Assembly: GCF_003576245.1 (NCBI RefSeq)
Contig: NZ_QWGA01000005.1
Location: 1 to 42,798, forward strand
Direction of reading: 5' to 3'
Origin: Henriciella algicola
Lineage (GTDB): Bacteria > Pseudomonadota > Alphaproteobacteria > Caulobacterales > Hyphomonadaceae
DNA length: 42,798 nt
Positions within the stretch are counted from its first letter, which is position 1; the number at the start of each line of letters is the position of its first letter. Under the pieces are notes generated by a model. The model was not told where the DNA came from, searched no databases, and saw nothing but the letters and a program-made list of their open reading frames with translations. Shown here piece after piece: positions 7,550-16,233 of the stretch. A program made the translations under genes and the position numbers.

Positions 7550-10468
7550 TTAGAACGACTTCTGCAGGCGAGCGAACACGCTGCGGCCGCGATAGTCGTA
7601 CTGCGTACCAACCAGGGCAACAGAGCCGCGGCGGGTTGCAGCACCGGTCGAAACGATCGGTGGAGCTTCGTCGAAGACGTTCGTCACACCGAAGGTCACG
7701 CGCCAGTCGTCAGCACGGTACTGAGCCGACACCGAGTGCAGGAAGTAAGGCTCGGTGTACTGCTTGAAGTAGCGAACCTGACCGTCACGGTACGGGAACA
7801 GCGAACCACCGAAGATCTCGTCGTTCGAGGTACGGCTGACGAAGTCGGTGAACCAGTTAAGGGTCACGTCGCCGGTGACGAACTGGATACGGCTGTTAGC
7901 CGTGAAGTCCGGATCACCAATCGTGCCGTTGTTCTCGTCGACGTCGGAGTCGATGCCACCGAACAGCTCGACGTTATCTTCGAACGTCCAGGTACCCTGG
8001 AGGTCGACGATGAGGTCGCCGAGGTCGAACTCGTGCTCGTAACGAGCGGTGAGGTCGAGACCGCGGTTGGTCTGGCTGTTGATGTTCACGTAGCTGTCGT
8101 TGACGTCCGTGATCTGCAGGTAGGTTGGGCTTGCAGGGTCAAGGTCGCGGTTGAACAGCTGGCAGAGTGCGTCGTTCGGGAACGAGTCGGATGCATAGCA
8201 ACCCGAAACGATCGAACCGGCACCGAGCTGAGCAATCTGGTCGTTCACTTCGATTTCGAAGTAGTCGACAGCAACCGACAGGTTAGCGAAGGTTGGGGTG
8301 TAGATCGCACCGACCGTGATGGCTTCGGAGGTTTCAGCATCGAGGATGCCTGCGCCGCCGCCCGTGGTGATCAGAGCGGACGAGCCGAACGGATCATAGT
8401 CAGCCGGAACTTGCGTCAGACAGTTCTGACGGATGTTCGGGTTGGCTGGTGGGTTAGCCGGATCGGAGAAGTCACACGGGTCGATCGCAGCCTGGCCGAG
8501 GAACGAGGTCTGGTTGCCCAGGAACAGCTCGTAGAGGGCCGGGGTACGGTACGACGTGCCGTAGGTACCGCGAACGCGGACCGACGGGGTGATCTGATAG
8601 TTCAGACCAGCCTTGTAGACCGAGTCAGAGCCGTAGGAGTCGTACTCGAAAACACGACCGGACACGTTGAGCGTGAGCTCTTCTGCGAACGGCATGCCTG
8701 CGAGGATAGGAATTTCGACTTCGCCGAAAGCTTCGATGACGTTGTCGCTACCTGCGGTCACACCAGCAGAGGAAAGACCCCACTGCATGTTGTTGCGCGA
8801 GTAGAAGCCTGGCTGGTCGTCGAGTTCGTAGTCACGATACTCAACGCCGAGAGCCACACCGACATCACCAGCTGGCAGCGTGAAGAGCGAACCGGTCACG
8901 ATGCCCGAAAGCGTCAGCTGCTCGTAAGTGGTCGAACCGCTGTCGTCCTGGATAAGGAAGTCGAGAACGTCTGGAGCGATGTTACCTTCAACGAAATCAC
9001 GGGTGAAGTAGTTGTAGGTGACAGGGCAAGGCACGTAGGTGCCGTTCAGGCCGTTGTCGGCGTAGTCCTGGTCTTCAATGTAGAAACACTGGAAGTTGCC
9101 AGGCGTACCGACGTTGACTGCACCGCCAGCGCGGATCGGGTCGACAACGCGGTTAAGCGGGAAGGTCTGACGGGTGTAGTCGCCTTCGGACTTCGAGTAG
9201 ACAGCCGAGGTTTCCCACGTCCAGTCCTGAAGCATGTTGCCGAAGTCGCCGCGCAGGCCAGCCGTGACGGAGTAGTAATCGATTTCTACGCCGGTGCTGA
9301 ATGGAGCGATCGTGATCGGACGCGCAAAGTTGCCGTATGGGTTTTGCGGGTCAGCAGGCGATGCCCATGGGAAGAACTGGCGGTAGTATTCCTGCTCAGT
9401 CTTACGGTTGGTGTAGAGCGCGTCAGCGAAAAACTCTGCCCAGCCGAAGTTGTAGTCGGCGGTTGCAAAGATGCTGGCACGTTCCGTTTCCGGGATCACA
9501 GCCGTGTCGCGGTACTTCTCGTTGTAGTACTCACGCTCTGCGAAGGCCGACGGACGGAAGTCGCCGAGGTCTTCGTCATAGATGAGACGTGGGCCAGCGT
9601 TGATGTCGATCGCGTCCGTGATGGACAGAAGACAGATCGGACGGCCGGTGTTCGGGTCGAGCGTGTCGACGCGGGTGCCGCCTTTACGGTCATAGACATA
9701 CTCTTGCGGGCAGTCGAAGTAGTCGCGGTCGCGGAAGGTCAGTGGCTCGAGCTTCTGGTAGGAAGCGGAGATGACTGCGTTACCACGGTCGAAGTTGAAG
9801 CCGTATGCACCGTCAACAGACCACTGCTCACCACCGCCCTCGTAAGGAACGTTGAAAGAGACGTTGAGCTCTGGAGCGTCGATCGAACGACGGGTGATGA
9901 CGTTGACCACACCGGCAACAGCGTCGGAACCGTAGATGGACGAAGCGCCGTCCTTCAGGATTTCAACGCGCTGGACAGCGGAAGTCGGGATGACGTTGAG
10001 GTCAACCGCGCCAACCTGGCCCTGGACACCGGATGGGCCGATACGACGGCCGTTGAAGATAACCAGCGTACGCTGTGCGCCGAGGCCACGCAGCGAGATG
10101 GTGTTCACACCGGTACCACCTTCGACGACGAAGCCACCGAAGTTACCGTTGATCTGGGTTGAACCGGAAGCAACCGACTGCGACTGGATGATGTCGGTCG
10201 CGTCGATGAGACCTTCAGCCGTTGCGGTTTCAGCGGTGATCACCTGGATCGGAGAGGACGAGCTGTACTCGTCACGGCGCAGAAGCGAGCCGGTGACGAC
10301 AACGCGTTCCTGACGCGATTCTGCTTCGTCTTCATCGTCCTGACTCTCGGTCGTAATGATCGGTTCGTCAGTTTCGGTTTCTTGCGCATATGCAACGCCG
10401 GTAATGGCGAAAACGCTGTAGGCTACGGAGCCAAGCGCAAGATACCGCAGATCGTTTTTAATCGACAT
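7550..10468 (-). CDS. TonB-dependent outer membrane receptor
   Basis: A 972-residue outer-membrane transporter with a signal peptide (hydrophobic core near [20 protein letters not shown]), an acidic linker, and a plug domain starting at [12 protein letters not shown]. The plug holds the typical motifs [44 protein letters not shown] and an NVITRR end. A long beta-barrel follows and ends in LQKSF, a terminal aromatic residue as outer-membrane proteins need. The frame is open to 10561, but the ATG at 10466-10468 has GAAGGGG upstream and starts the signal sequence. It is divergent from a secreted S9 peptidase, so peptides or a peptide-like siderophore are plausible ligands. That is inference. It ends in a strong terminator. 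Confidence 0.95.
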   Translation of the reverse strand: [972 protein letters not shown]

Positions 10469-10740
10469 GGATACCCCTTCAAAAATCGGAATAAATTCCC
10501 TGAGTCCCGCCCTGAGTGCCGGGATGGTCAAACGAATGCACCCATCATTACAATTCCGCAAACCCTAGTTGCATGGATTTTGGACGTTGAAAGATTGTGT
10601 GACATTTCGGTAACGGGAACGGGCAAGTCTTGCCCCGAATTCGCGCTTAGGGGGACAAATATGCGCCTGCAAGGCGAAGTTGACCAAAGCTGCACATTCG
10701 GCAACTGTTCCCAACTCATGCGTGATGGAAGGGAGCATCT
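10469..10740. promoter_or_regulatory. divergent promoter region of receptor and S9 peptidase, with palindrome
   Basis: A 272-bp gene-free gap that must hold both promoters. A perfect dyad GGGCAAG-T-CTTGCCC lies at 10621-10635 near the middle, the right place for a shared operator. Two copies of TGAGTSCCG follow each other at 10501 and 10513. No clear -35/-10 pair could be fixed by eye. Confidence 0.45.
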
Positions 10741-12765
10741 ATGAAGCGGCAAATTATTGCGGCGGCTGGCCTTGCCGGGCTGGCATTCGGAGCTCAGGCG
10801 GATCCGGTCTCGATTGAGGCCTTCGCCAAGGAGCCAAATATCAGCAGCCTGTCGATGTCGAATGACGGGACCTATATGGTCGGTCTGATTGCGACGCCGG
10901 GCGAAGACAATGAAACGCTGTCACTGGCCAGCTGGGAGCTGCCAGACACGATCGACACCTCGAAGCCATTGGTGCCAACGCGCATCACGCCGCCGAACAA
11001 TAAAATGCGGTTTGCCGCCATTCAGGCGCTGCCAGGCGATAAGGTGTTCGTCGTTGGCCGTCAGGCCTGGACAGGTCAGACGTTCTGTACTGAAGGCGGC
11101 GGCTTTGGTGCTACAAAAACCTTTGTTGTGAAGTTTTATGTCGGGTCGAAAGACCTCGACGACCTCGACGAGGGTATCGCGGGGCTTGGCACCGAGCGTC
11201 TGCGTGACAAACAGCTGGCTCAATGCCGCGACATCAATAATACGACCGGCATCTCGAATACGCTTCCGCTTGAAGAAGACCACGTCATTGTGACGTATAA
11301 CAATATCGCGAGTGGTGAGACCGAGTATTACCGCGTCAACATGCGGACCGAAGAGAAAACGTTCCTCTATAACGGCTCTGGCCGTCAGGGCATCAGCTTC
11401 ACCGATCCGCGCAATGGCCGCATCCTCGTCCGTCAGGGCATTGAGCCTGCCGGCGACGGCGACTGGCGCGTTGAGACCTACATGCTCAACGAGGATACGG
11501 GGGCGATGGAGCGCGAAGAGCCGCTCGATTATCTCGCCTCAAACCGTTATCAGATGGACGTCGCTGGTTATGACGAGGCGTCCGGCCAATACTACATGAT
11601 CACCGACAAATTCTCGGACAAGGCAGCGGTCTATTTCTATGACCCGAAGACCAACCAGTTCAGCAATGAACCGGTCTTTGCTCATCCGGATTTCTCGGCG
11701 ACGGGCGTGGTCCTGGGTACGGATAAAGAGAACTGGAACGAGCCGCTCGGCTTCCGCTACGCTGCGGCAACCGTCGAGACGTACTGGCTCGATCCGGAGC
11801 TGCGTTCAATTCAAGAGGGTCTGGAACAGGCTTTCCCAGGTCAGATCGTCGATATCATCGATGGAGCGAAGGATGGCAATCGCGTCCTGTTTTCGACGGA
11901 AGCAGCTGACCAGCCGCCAGCCTATTACCTCCTGATCAACCGCAACAAGGTGGTGATGATCGGCGACAGCCGTCCGTGGATCGACGAGTCGGACATCGGC
12001 ACGACTGAGCTGATCTACTATCCGGCACGTGACGGCCTCAACATCCCTGGTCTTCTGTCCCTGCCGGATAGCTATGACAAGAACACCGATGGCCGTATCC
12101 CGACTGTGATCCTGCCGCATGGCGGCCCTTGGGCGCGCGACTATGCCGGCTGGGATATCTCCGGCTGGGTGCCTTTCCTGACTTCGCGTGGCTATGCCGT
12201 GCTTCAGCCTCAGTATCGCGGTTCAACCGGCTTCGGCCGTGAGCTGTGGTTCGCTGGCGACGAGGAGTGGGGCCAGGCCATGCAGGACGACAAGGATGAC
12301 GGCGCACAATATCTCGTCGATCAGGGCATTGCTGATCCAGACAAGCTGGCGATCTTTGGCTACTCCTATGGTGGATTCGCAGCCTTCGCAGCGACCGTCC
12401 GTGAAGACGGGCCGTACCAATGCGCGATCTCAGGCGCCGGTGTGTCCAGCCTCGCTCTCTTCCGGAGAATTGTGAGTGCGAACCGCATCTCTCGCATCGT
12501 GCAGGGCAACACGATCAACGGCATGGACCCAAGTGCCAACACGTCCAAGGCTAACATCCCAATTCTCGTTTACCACGGCGACCGGGATGTTCGCGTGCCA
12601 ATCGCTGAAGGCCGCGATTTCTACAACGCTGTCAAAGGCCGCGTGAATGCCAAGTTCGTTGAAGTGAAAGACATGCCGCACAGCCTGCCTTGGTGGCCTG
12701 ATCACCATCGTCAATCGCTGAAAGCGATTGATGACTGGCTGAAGAGCGACAACTGCTTCGGCTAA
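10741..12765 (+). CDS. secreted S9 family prolyl oligopeptidase / acylaminoacyl peptidase
   Basis: A 674-residue serine peptidase with a signal peptide (cleavage likely after AQA at residue 20), so periplasmic. The N-terminal half is the beta-propeller-like region; the C-terminal alpha/beta hydrolase domain holds the triad. Seen: nucleophile Ser542 in GYSYGG, Asp616 in HGDRDVRVP and a likely His647 in MPHSLPWW; the HGGPWARD oxyanion loop lies near 460. The family cleaves short peptides, often at proline or N-acyl residues. It is transcribed divergently from the TonB receptor, a common pairing in which the receptor imports peptides and the peptidase digests them. The ATG has GAAGGGAGC upstream. 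A strong terminator follows 20 bp after the stop. Confidence 0.93.
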   Translation: MKRQIIAAAGLAGLAFGAQADPVSIEAFAKEPNISSLSMSNDGTYMVGLIATPGEDNETLSLASWELPDTIDTSKPLVPTRITPPNNKMRFAAIQALPGDKVFVVGRQAWTGQTFCTEGGGFGATKTFVVKFYVGSKDLDDLDEGIAGLGTERLRDKQLAQCRDINNTTGISNTLPLEEDHVIVTYNNIASGETEYYRVNMRTEEKTFLYNGSGRQGISFTDPRNGRILVRQGIEPAGDGDWRVETYMLNEDTGAMEREEPLDYLASNRYQMDVAGYDEASGQYYMITDKFSDKAAVYFYDPKTNQFSNEPVFAHPDFSATGVVLGTDKENWNEPLGFRYAAATVETYWLDPELRSIQEGLEQAFPGQIVDIIDGAKDGNRVLFSTEAADQPPAYYLLINRNKVVMIGDSRPWIDESDIGTTELIYYPARDGLNIPGLLSLPDSYDKNTDGRIPTVILPHGGPWARDYAGWDISGWVPFLTSRGYAVLQPQYRGSTGFGRELWFAGDEEWGQAMQDDKDDGAQYLVDQGIADPDKLAIFGYSYGGFAAFAATVREDGPYQCAISGAGVSSLALFRRIVSANRISRIVQGNTINGMDPSANTSKANIPILVYHGDRDVRVPIAEGRDFYNAVKGRVNAKFVEVKDMPHSLPWWPDHHRQSLKAIDDWLKSDNCFG

Positions 12766-12785
12766 GGCGAATGCCAGAATGAATG

Positions 12786-12818
12786 AAAAGGGCCGCGCCA
12801 TATGGTGCGGCCCTTTTT
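12786..12818 (+). terminator. intrinsic terminator after the S9 peptidase gene
   Basis: A 10-bp stem (GGGCCGCGCC with GGTGCGGCCC, one G-U pair), ATAT loop, flanked by AAAA on the left and TTTTT on the right. It should work on both strands, so it can also stop the small minus-strand gene at 12860-12997. Confidence 0.92.
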
Positions 12819-12859
12819 GATTTCAGTGGGTATGATCAGCGGGCGGTCCGTGCCCATGG

Positions 12860-12997
12860 CTACTGCGTCTTGTCATTGTCCTTGGCGGTGCTGCCTGGCT
12901 TTTCCTTGCGGGCGGCCTGCTTGCGGCGTTTCAGGTTGTCACGCAGCGCCGCCTTGAGGCGCGCCTCCCTACTGTCTTCGTTTTGTTTAGCTGCCAT
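12860..12997 (-). CDS. small basic protein, 45 aa
   Basis: A short gene read from ATG at 12995-12997 to TAG at 12860-12862. The product is strongly charged and helical: an acidic N-terminus (KQNEDSREARLKAAL), then the basic run RDNLKRRKQAARKEK and a Lys/Asp tail. It has no hydrophobic segment. Small proteins of this EARL..LR.NL.RRK pattern recur near murA in alphaproteobacteria in my recollection, function unknown; RNA or ribosome association is a guess from the charge. The ribosome site is weak (CGGAAC). Coding status rests on the regular amphipathic pattern, position between genes and a terminator just downstream. Confidence 0.65.
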   Translation of the reverse strand: MAAKQNEDSREARLKAALRDNLKRRKQAARKEKPGSTAKDNDKTQ

Positions 12998-13073
12998 TTG
13001 TTCAGTTCCGTGCATTAAACGGCCTTTTCATCATTAGCGGCTTAAGCTAAGGCCCTCGCACGCTAGCGTAAAC

Positions 13074-13148
13074 GCCGCGGTAGCTCAGTGGTAGAGCGCG
13101 TCATTGGTAATGACGAGGTCGACAGTTCAATTCTGTCTCGCGGCACCA
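13074..13148 (+). tRNA. tRNA-Thr (anticodon GGT), CCA encoded
   Basis: A complete cloverleaf: acceptor GCCGCGG paired with TCGCGGC (one G-U), D arm GCTC/GAGC, anticodon stem CGTCA/TGACG with loop TTGGTAA (anticodon GGT at 13106-13108), T arm with the loop TTCAATT, discriminator A and encoded CCA at 13146-13148. It reads threonine codons ACC and ACT. It sits alone between the small basic protein and the PilZ-like gene. Confidence 0.97.
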
Positions 13149-13360
13149 TCCTTCCCTGAATCATTTTCGGGAAAGCGCACGCTCCAGCGCCCCCATGCAT
13201 CACTGAATTTTCGACAGATGCCCGGAGACGGTCTCGTTCTTCGGTCGCCCGCCCTCGAAATTTGGGGATAAGCAGGCGGCTGAAAAGCCCGGTGGGCAAA
13301 GGGATTTCATAGATATCTCCGAAAACCGATTTTTAAAATATTTCTGACTAAATAGAAAAT

Positions 13361-14350
13361 ATGAAACGGGTCGGACTTTCGCTTCTATCGATGCTCGCCA
13401 TGGCACTTTCCGGGCGGGGCCATGCGCAAATAGCGTGCGCCTCGCTGAATGCGGCTGGTGATGCACTACAGGAAGTGCGGCTGATGCGGGTCAATCAGCG
13501 CCCGGCCGAAGGCTCTGCTACGCGGGACGAGCTTGCGCGGCTTCTCGTCGACGTGCCACTGCTGGATGGGCGCCAGCATCGCGGGGCAAAAACTGCCCTT
13601 TTCGATCCACATGAGTTCGACTGGTATTTCAAACGTCTTGGCGATGCGGTTGCAGCCTCCCAGACTGATGGTGAACTGAAGGCCCGCCGCGTCGTGAAGA
13701 TGGCGGTTCCCCCGGAAGTCGGGATGACCCTTCTGGCTTATCTTCGCTCTGAAGGGTGTGTCGCATCCGACGAGGGCGTTCGCACCCTCTCGGACGGCGG
13801 CGCGGCCATAGGCGCGCGCTATGCCGATCGGCAGCAGCGCGAGTCGGTAGGGGCGCGTTTTTCAGACGAGCGTGAGCGCCCAGCTTCGTCAGTTGTGAAG
13901 AAAGAAGAAGATGTACCCGTGGCGGAGGCACAAGCTCCAAGTCGTCTCACACAGTTCATTCTACCGATTGCCTTGATCGGGGCGTCTCTATCGCTGGCAG
14001 CCTTGCTGTTTCGGCCCTGGATGCGTCAGAGAAGTTATGAGTCGACGCCGCGTATCCTCTGCGAGCGCCAGGGCCTTATGCTTCAGGGCAACAAGGAGCG
14101 GAAGGTTACCATTGTCGACTACAACCGTGACGGCATCCGGGTGAAGCATTCCGGGCTGTTGCGAAGGCGCGATGCCTCTGTCGCTCTGGCTGGCAAGACG
14201 CTGGACGGCACGCTTGTGTGGCGCAACAGGACCTATGCGGGGTTTGTCTTCGAACTGCCGCTCGACGACGACACCTATGAATGGCTGATCGATGCGCTGA
14301 CCGGAACTAGCGCTGACGGCGAGGATCCACCGATCTCCTCAGCGGCTTGA
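13361..14350 (+). CDS. membrane protein with degenerate PilZ-like C-terminal domain
   Basis: A 329-residue protein of unknown role. Seen: a signal peptide (core LSLLSMLAMALSG, HAQ end near residue 23), a periplasmic helical region with two Cys (C26, C133), one transmembrane segment at about 197-217, then a C-terminal domain of about 80 residues. That domain contains RILCER (231-236) and DYNRDG (253-258). The latter has the spacing of the PilZ motif (D/N)xSxxG with Asn in place of Ser, and GTLVW...YAGFVFELP follows like the later PilZ strands. The topology would put it in the cytosol, where c-di-GMP could be sensed, but key residues differ, so binding is doubtful. The upstream 40 bp are very AT-rich with no ribosome site, which may mean a leaderless mRNA. 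Confidence 0.75.
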   Translation: MKRVGLSLLSMLAMALSGRGHAQIACASLNAAGDALQEVRLMRVNQRPAEGSATRDELARLLVDVPLLDGRQHRGAKTALFDPHEFDWYFKRLGDAVAASQTDGELKARRVVKMAVPPEVGMTLLAYLRSEGCVASDEGVRTLSDGGAAIGARYADRQQRESVGARFSDERERPASSVVKKEEDVPVAEAQAPSRLTQFILPIALIGASLSLAALLFRPWMRQRSYESTPRILCERQGLMLQGNKERKVTIVDYNRDGIRVKHSGLLRRRDASVALAGKTLDGTLVWRNRTYAGFVFELPLDDDTYEWLIDALTGTSADGEDPPISSAA

Positions 14351-14475
14351 CCTGATCTGACCTGGCCATGTCGTGCTTGCCCGGCACCCCGGCTGGTGCG
14401 GCGTGTCACGATCTTTCACGAAAGCCTCACATTCCGGCCTTTCCCGGACCATGCGGCGCATTATAAGTCCTGCAC

Positions 14476-15759
14476 ATGGACAGTCTAAAAATCATTGGCG
14501 GACAACCGCTTTCCGGTGAGATCCCGATCTCGGGTGCGAAGAATTCTGCGCTGAAGCTCATGGCGGCCTGCCTGCTGACGGCAGAGCCGGTGACGCTCAC
14601 CAATATGCCCAACCTCGCTGACACGCGTTTCCTGTCGCAATTGCTGCAGACGCTGGGCGTTGAGGTCTATTGGCCGAAGGGCGATTCGGAGTGCCGTCTG
14701 AATGCCGAAAACCTGACTTCGACGATCGCGCCGTATGAGCAGGTCCGCAAGATGCGGGCGAGTTTCAACGTGCTGGGGCCGATGCTGGCGCGCTATGGCC
14801 ATGCGACCGTGTCGCTGCCGGGCGGCTGCGCCATCGGTGCGCGCCCTGTCGATCTTCACCTGCAGGCGTTCGAGGCGATGGGCGCGGACCTTCTGGTCGA
14901 GCAGGGCTATGTAAAAGCGGCCGCAATCCACGGGCTGAAAGGCGCACAGATCGTCTTTCCTTTCGTGTCTGTTGGCGCGACCGAGCATGCCATGCTGGCA
15001 GCGACGCTCGCCAAGGGTGAGACCGTGCTTGAGAATGCCGCGCGTGAGCCTGAGATCGCAGACCTTGCCGATTGCCTTATTTCCATGGGCGCAAAGATTG
15101 AGGGCGCTGGCTCTTCGACTATCACCATCCAGGGCGTCGACGAGTTGCATGGCACGCATCACAAGGTGATGTCTGACCGGATCGAGGCGGGCACCTATGC
15201 GATGGCGGTCGCTGCCGCTGGTGGGCACGTCACGCTGACTAATGCGCCAGTCGGGGCGCTGAGCGCGCTCAACCATGCGCTGCGCAATGCGGGTGTGAAG
15301 GTTGAGGCCGACAAGGACGCCGGCACGATCGAGATTGAAACAACAGGCCAGCCGCTGGCGGCCGTAAACGTCGATACGGCGCCGCATCCTGGCTTTCCGA
15401 CTGACCTGCAGGCGCAGTTCATGGCGCTCATGTCGGTGGCGCGCGGGACCTCCATCATTCGTGAGAATATTTTCGAGAACCGGTTCATGCATGCGCCTGA
15501 ACTCTCGCGCCTTGGCGCCAATATCGCGGTGCGCGGTTCTGAGGCGATCGTGACGGGCGTTGAAAAGCTGAAGGGCGCGCCCGTGATGGCAACCGATCTG
15601 CGCGCCTCTGTCTCTCTTGTCATTGCAGGCCTTGCTGCCCAAGGTGAGACGACGGTCAGCCGTATCTACCACCTCGATCGTGGCTTTGAGCGGCTGGAAG
15701 AAAAGCTGAGCGCTGTCGGGGCGAATATCCGCCGGACGAGCGAAGAAGATGAAGGCTAG
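14476..15759 (+). CDS. murA: UDP-N-acetylglucosamine 1-carboxyvinyltransferase
   Basis: First committed step of peptidoglycan synthesis: transfers enolpyruvate from PEP to UDP-GlcNAc in the cytoplasm. At 427 residues it has normal length. Seen: [17 protein letters not shown] at the N-terminus, the loop [13 protein letters not shown] with the nucleophile Cys118 (equivalent to E. coli Cys115, the fosfomycin target, here Cys and not Asp), and [16 protein letters not shown] near the C-terminus. It opens the conserved block murA-DUF2948-hisD-UPF0262. No Shine-Dalgarno is visible; a TATAAG at 14462-14467 ends 8 bp before the ATG, which would suit a leaderless transcript. Confidence 0.98.
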   Translation: MDSLKIIGGQPLSGEIPISGAKNSALKLMAACLLTAEPVTLTNMPNLADTRFLSQLLQTLGVEVYWPKGDSECRLNAENLTSTIAPYEQVRKMRASFNVLGPMLARYGHATVSLPGGCAIGARPVDLHLQAFEAMGADLLVEQGYVKAAAIHGLKGAQIVFPFVSVGATEHAMLAATLAKGETVLENAAREPEIADLADCLISMGAKIEGAGSSTITIQGVDELHGTHHKVMSDRIEAGTYAMAVAAAGGHVTLTNAPVGALSALNHALRNAGVKVEADKDAGTIEIETTGQPLAAVNVDTAPHPGFPTDLQAQFMALMSVARGTSIIRENIFENRFMHAPELSRLGANIAVRGSEAIVTGVEKLKGAPVMATDLRASVSLVIAGLAAQGETTVSRIYHLDRGFERLEEKLSAVGANIRRTSEEDEG

Positions 15760-15773
15760 GGGCTGAACACGCC

Positions 15774-16232
15774 ATGGCAACAGATAAACCGCTGCGGCTC
15801 ATCGCTGAGGATAGCGAAGACCTGAAAATCATTTCAGCCGCTGTGCAGGACTGCGTCATCAAGGCGGAGAATATCAGGTTTGAGCGCAGCCAGCGTCGCT
15901 TCGCGCTCGAGATCAATCGTTTCCGCTGGGAAGATGCCGCTCATAAGGGCAAGCGTGAGCCGAAGACCCGCGTGCGGTCGCTGCTGGCGTTCGACGGCGT
16001 CCTGTCTGTGAAGACACGCGGTGTTTCGCGCGCTGACCCTGACATGGTCTATTCTTTGCTCGCGGTTGAATTTGAACCAGATCAAGACCCGCCGGGCGGC
16101 ATTGTGCGCCTTCACTTTGCTGGCGACGGGGAAGTGGAACTGGCTGTCGAAGTGCTCGATGTGACGCTGCTCGACAGTGACTATGAATGGACAACGCGGC
16201 ACACGCCGCAGCACGACCGCAGGAGACGCTAG
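15774..16232 (+). CDS. DUF2948 family protein
   Basis: A 152-residue soluble protein. The sequence (LRLIAEDSEDLKIISAAVQD start, RFRWED, LLAFDGVLSVKTRG) is the DUF2948 pattern, an alphaproteobacterial family nearly always found between murA and hisD, as here. Function is not known. It starts 14 bp after murA and its stop is one base before the hisD start codon, so the genes form one operon. The Arg-rich tail (HDRRRR) is encoded over the hisD ribosome site. Confidence 0.9.
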   Translation: MATDKPLRLIAEDSEDLKIISAAVQDCVIKAENIRFERSQRRFALEINRFRWEDAAHKGKREPKTRVRSLLAFDGVLSVKTRGVSRADPDMVYSLLAVEFEPDQDPPGGIVRLHFAGDGEVELAVEVLDVTLLDSDYEWTTRHTPQHDRRRR

Positions 16233-16233
16233 C

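Noticed and set aside
7736-10162. An 808-codon open frame antisense to the TonB receptor
   Set aside because: Composition is skewed (Val, Glu, Asp, Arg, Thr) and mirrors the codon bias of the receptor gene; no domain is visible. The receptor has full family motifs.
13063-13299. Minus-strand 78-codon frame reading back through tRNA-Thr
   Set aside because: Most of its C-terminal half is the reverse of the tRNA gene, a known source of false gene calls; the tRNA is clear.
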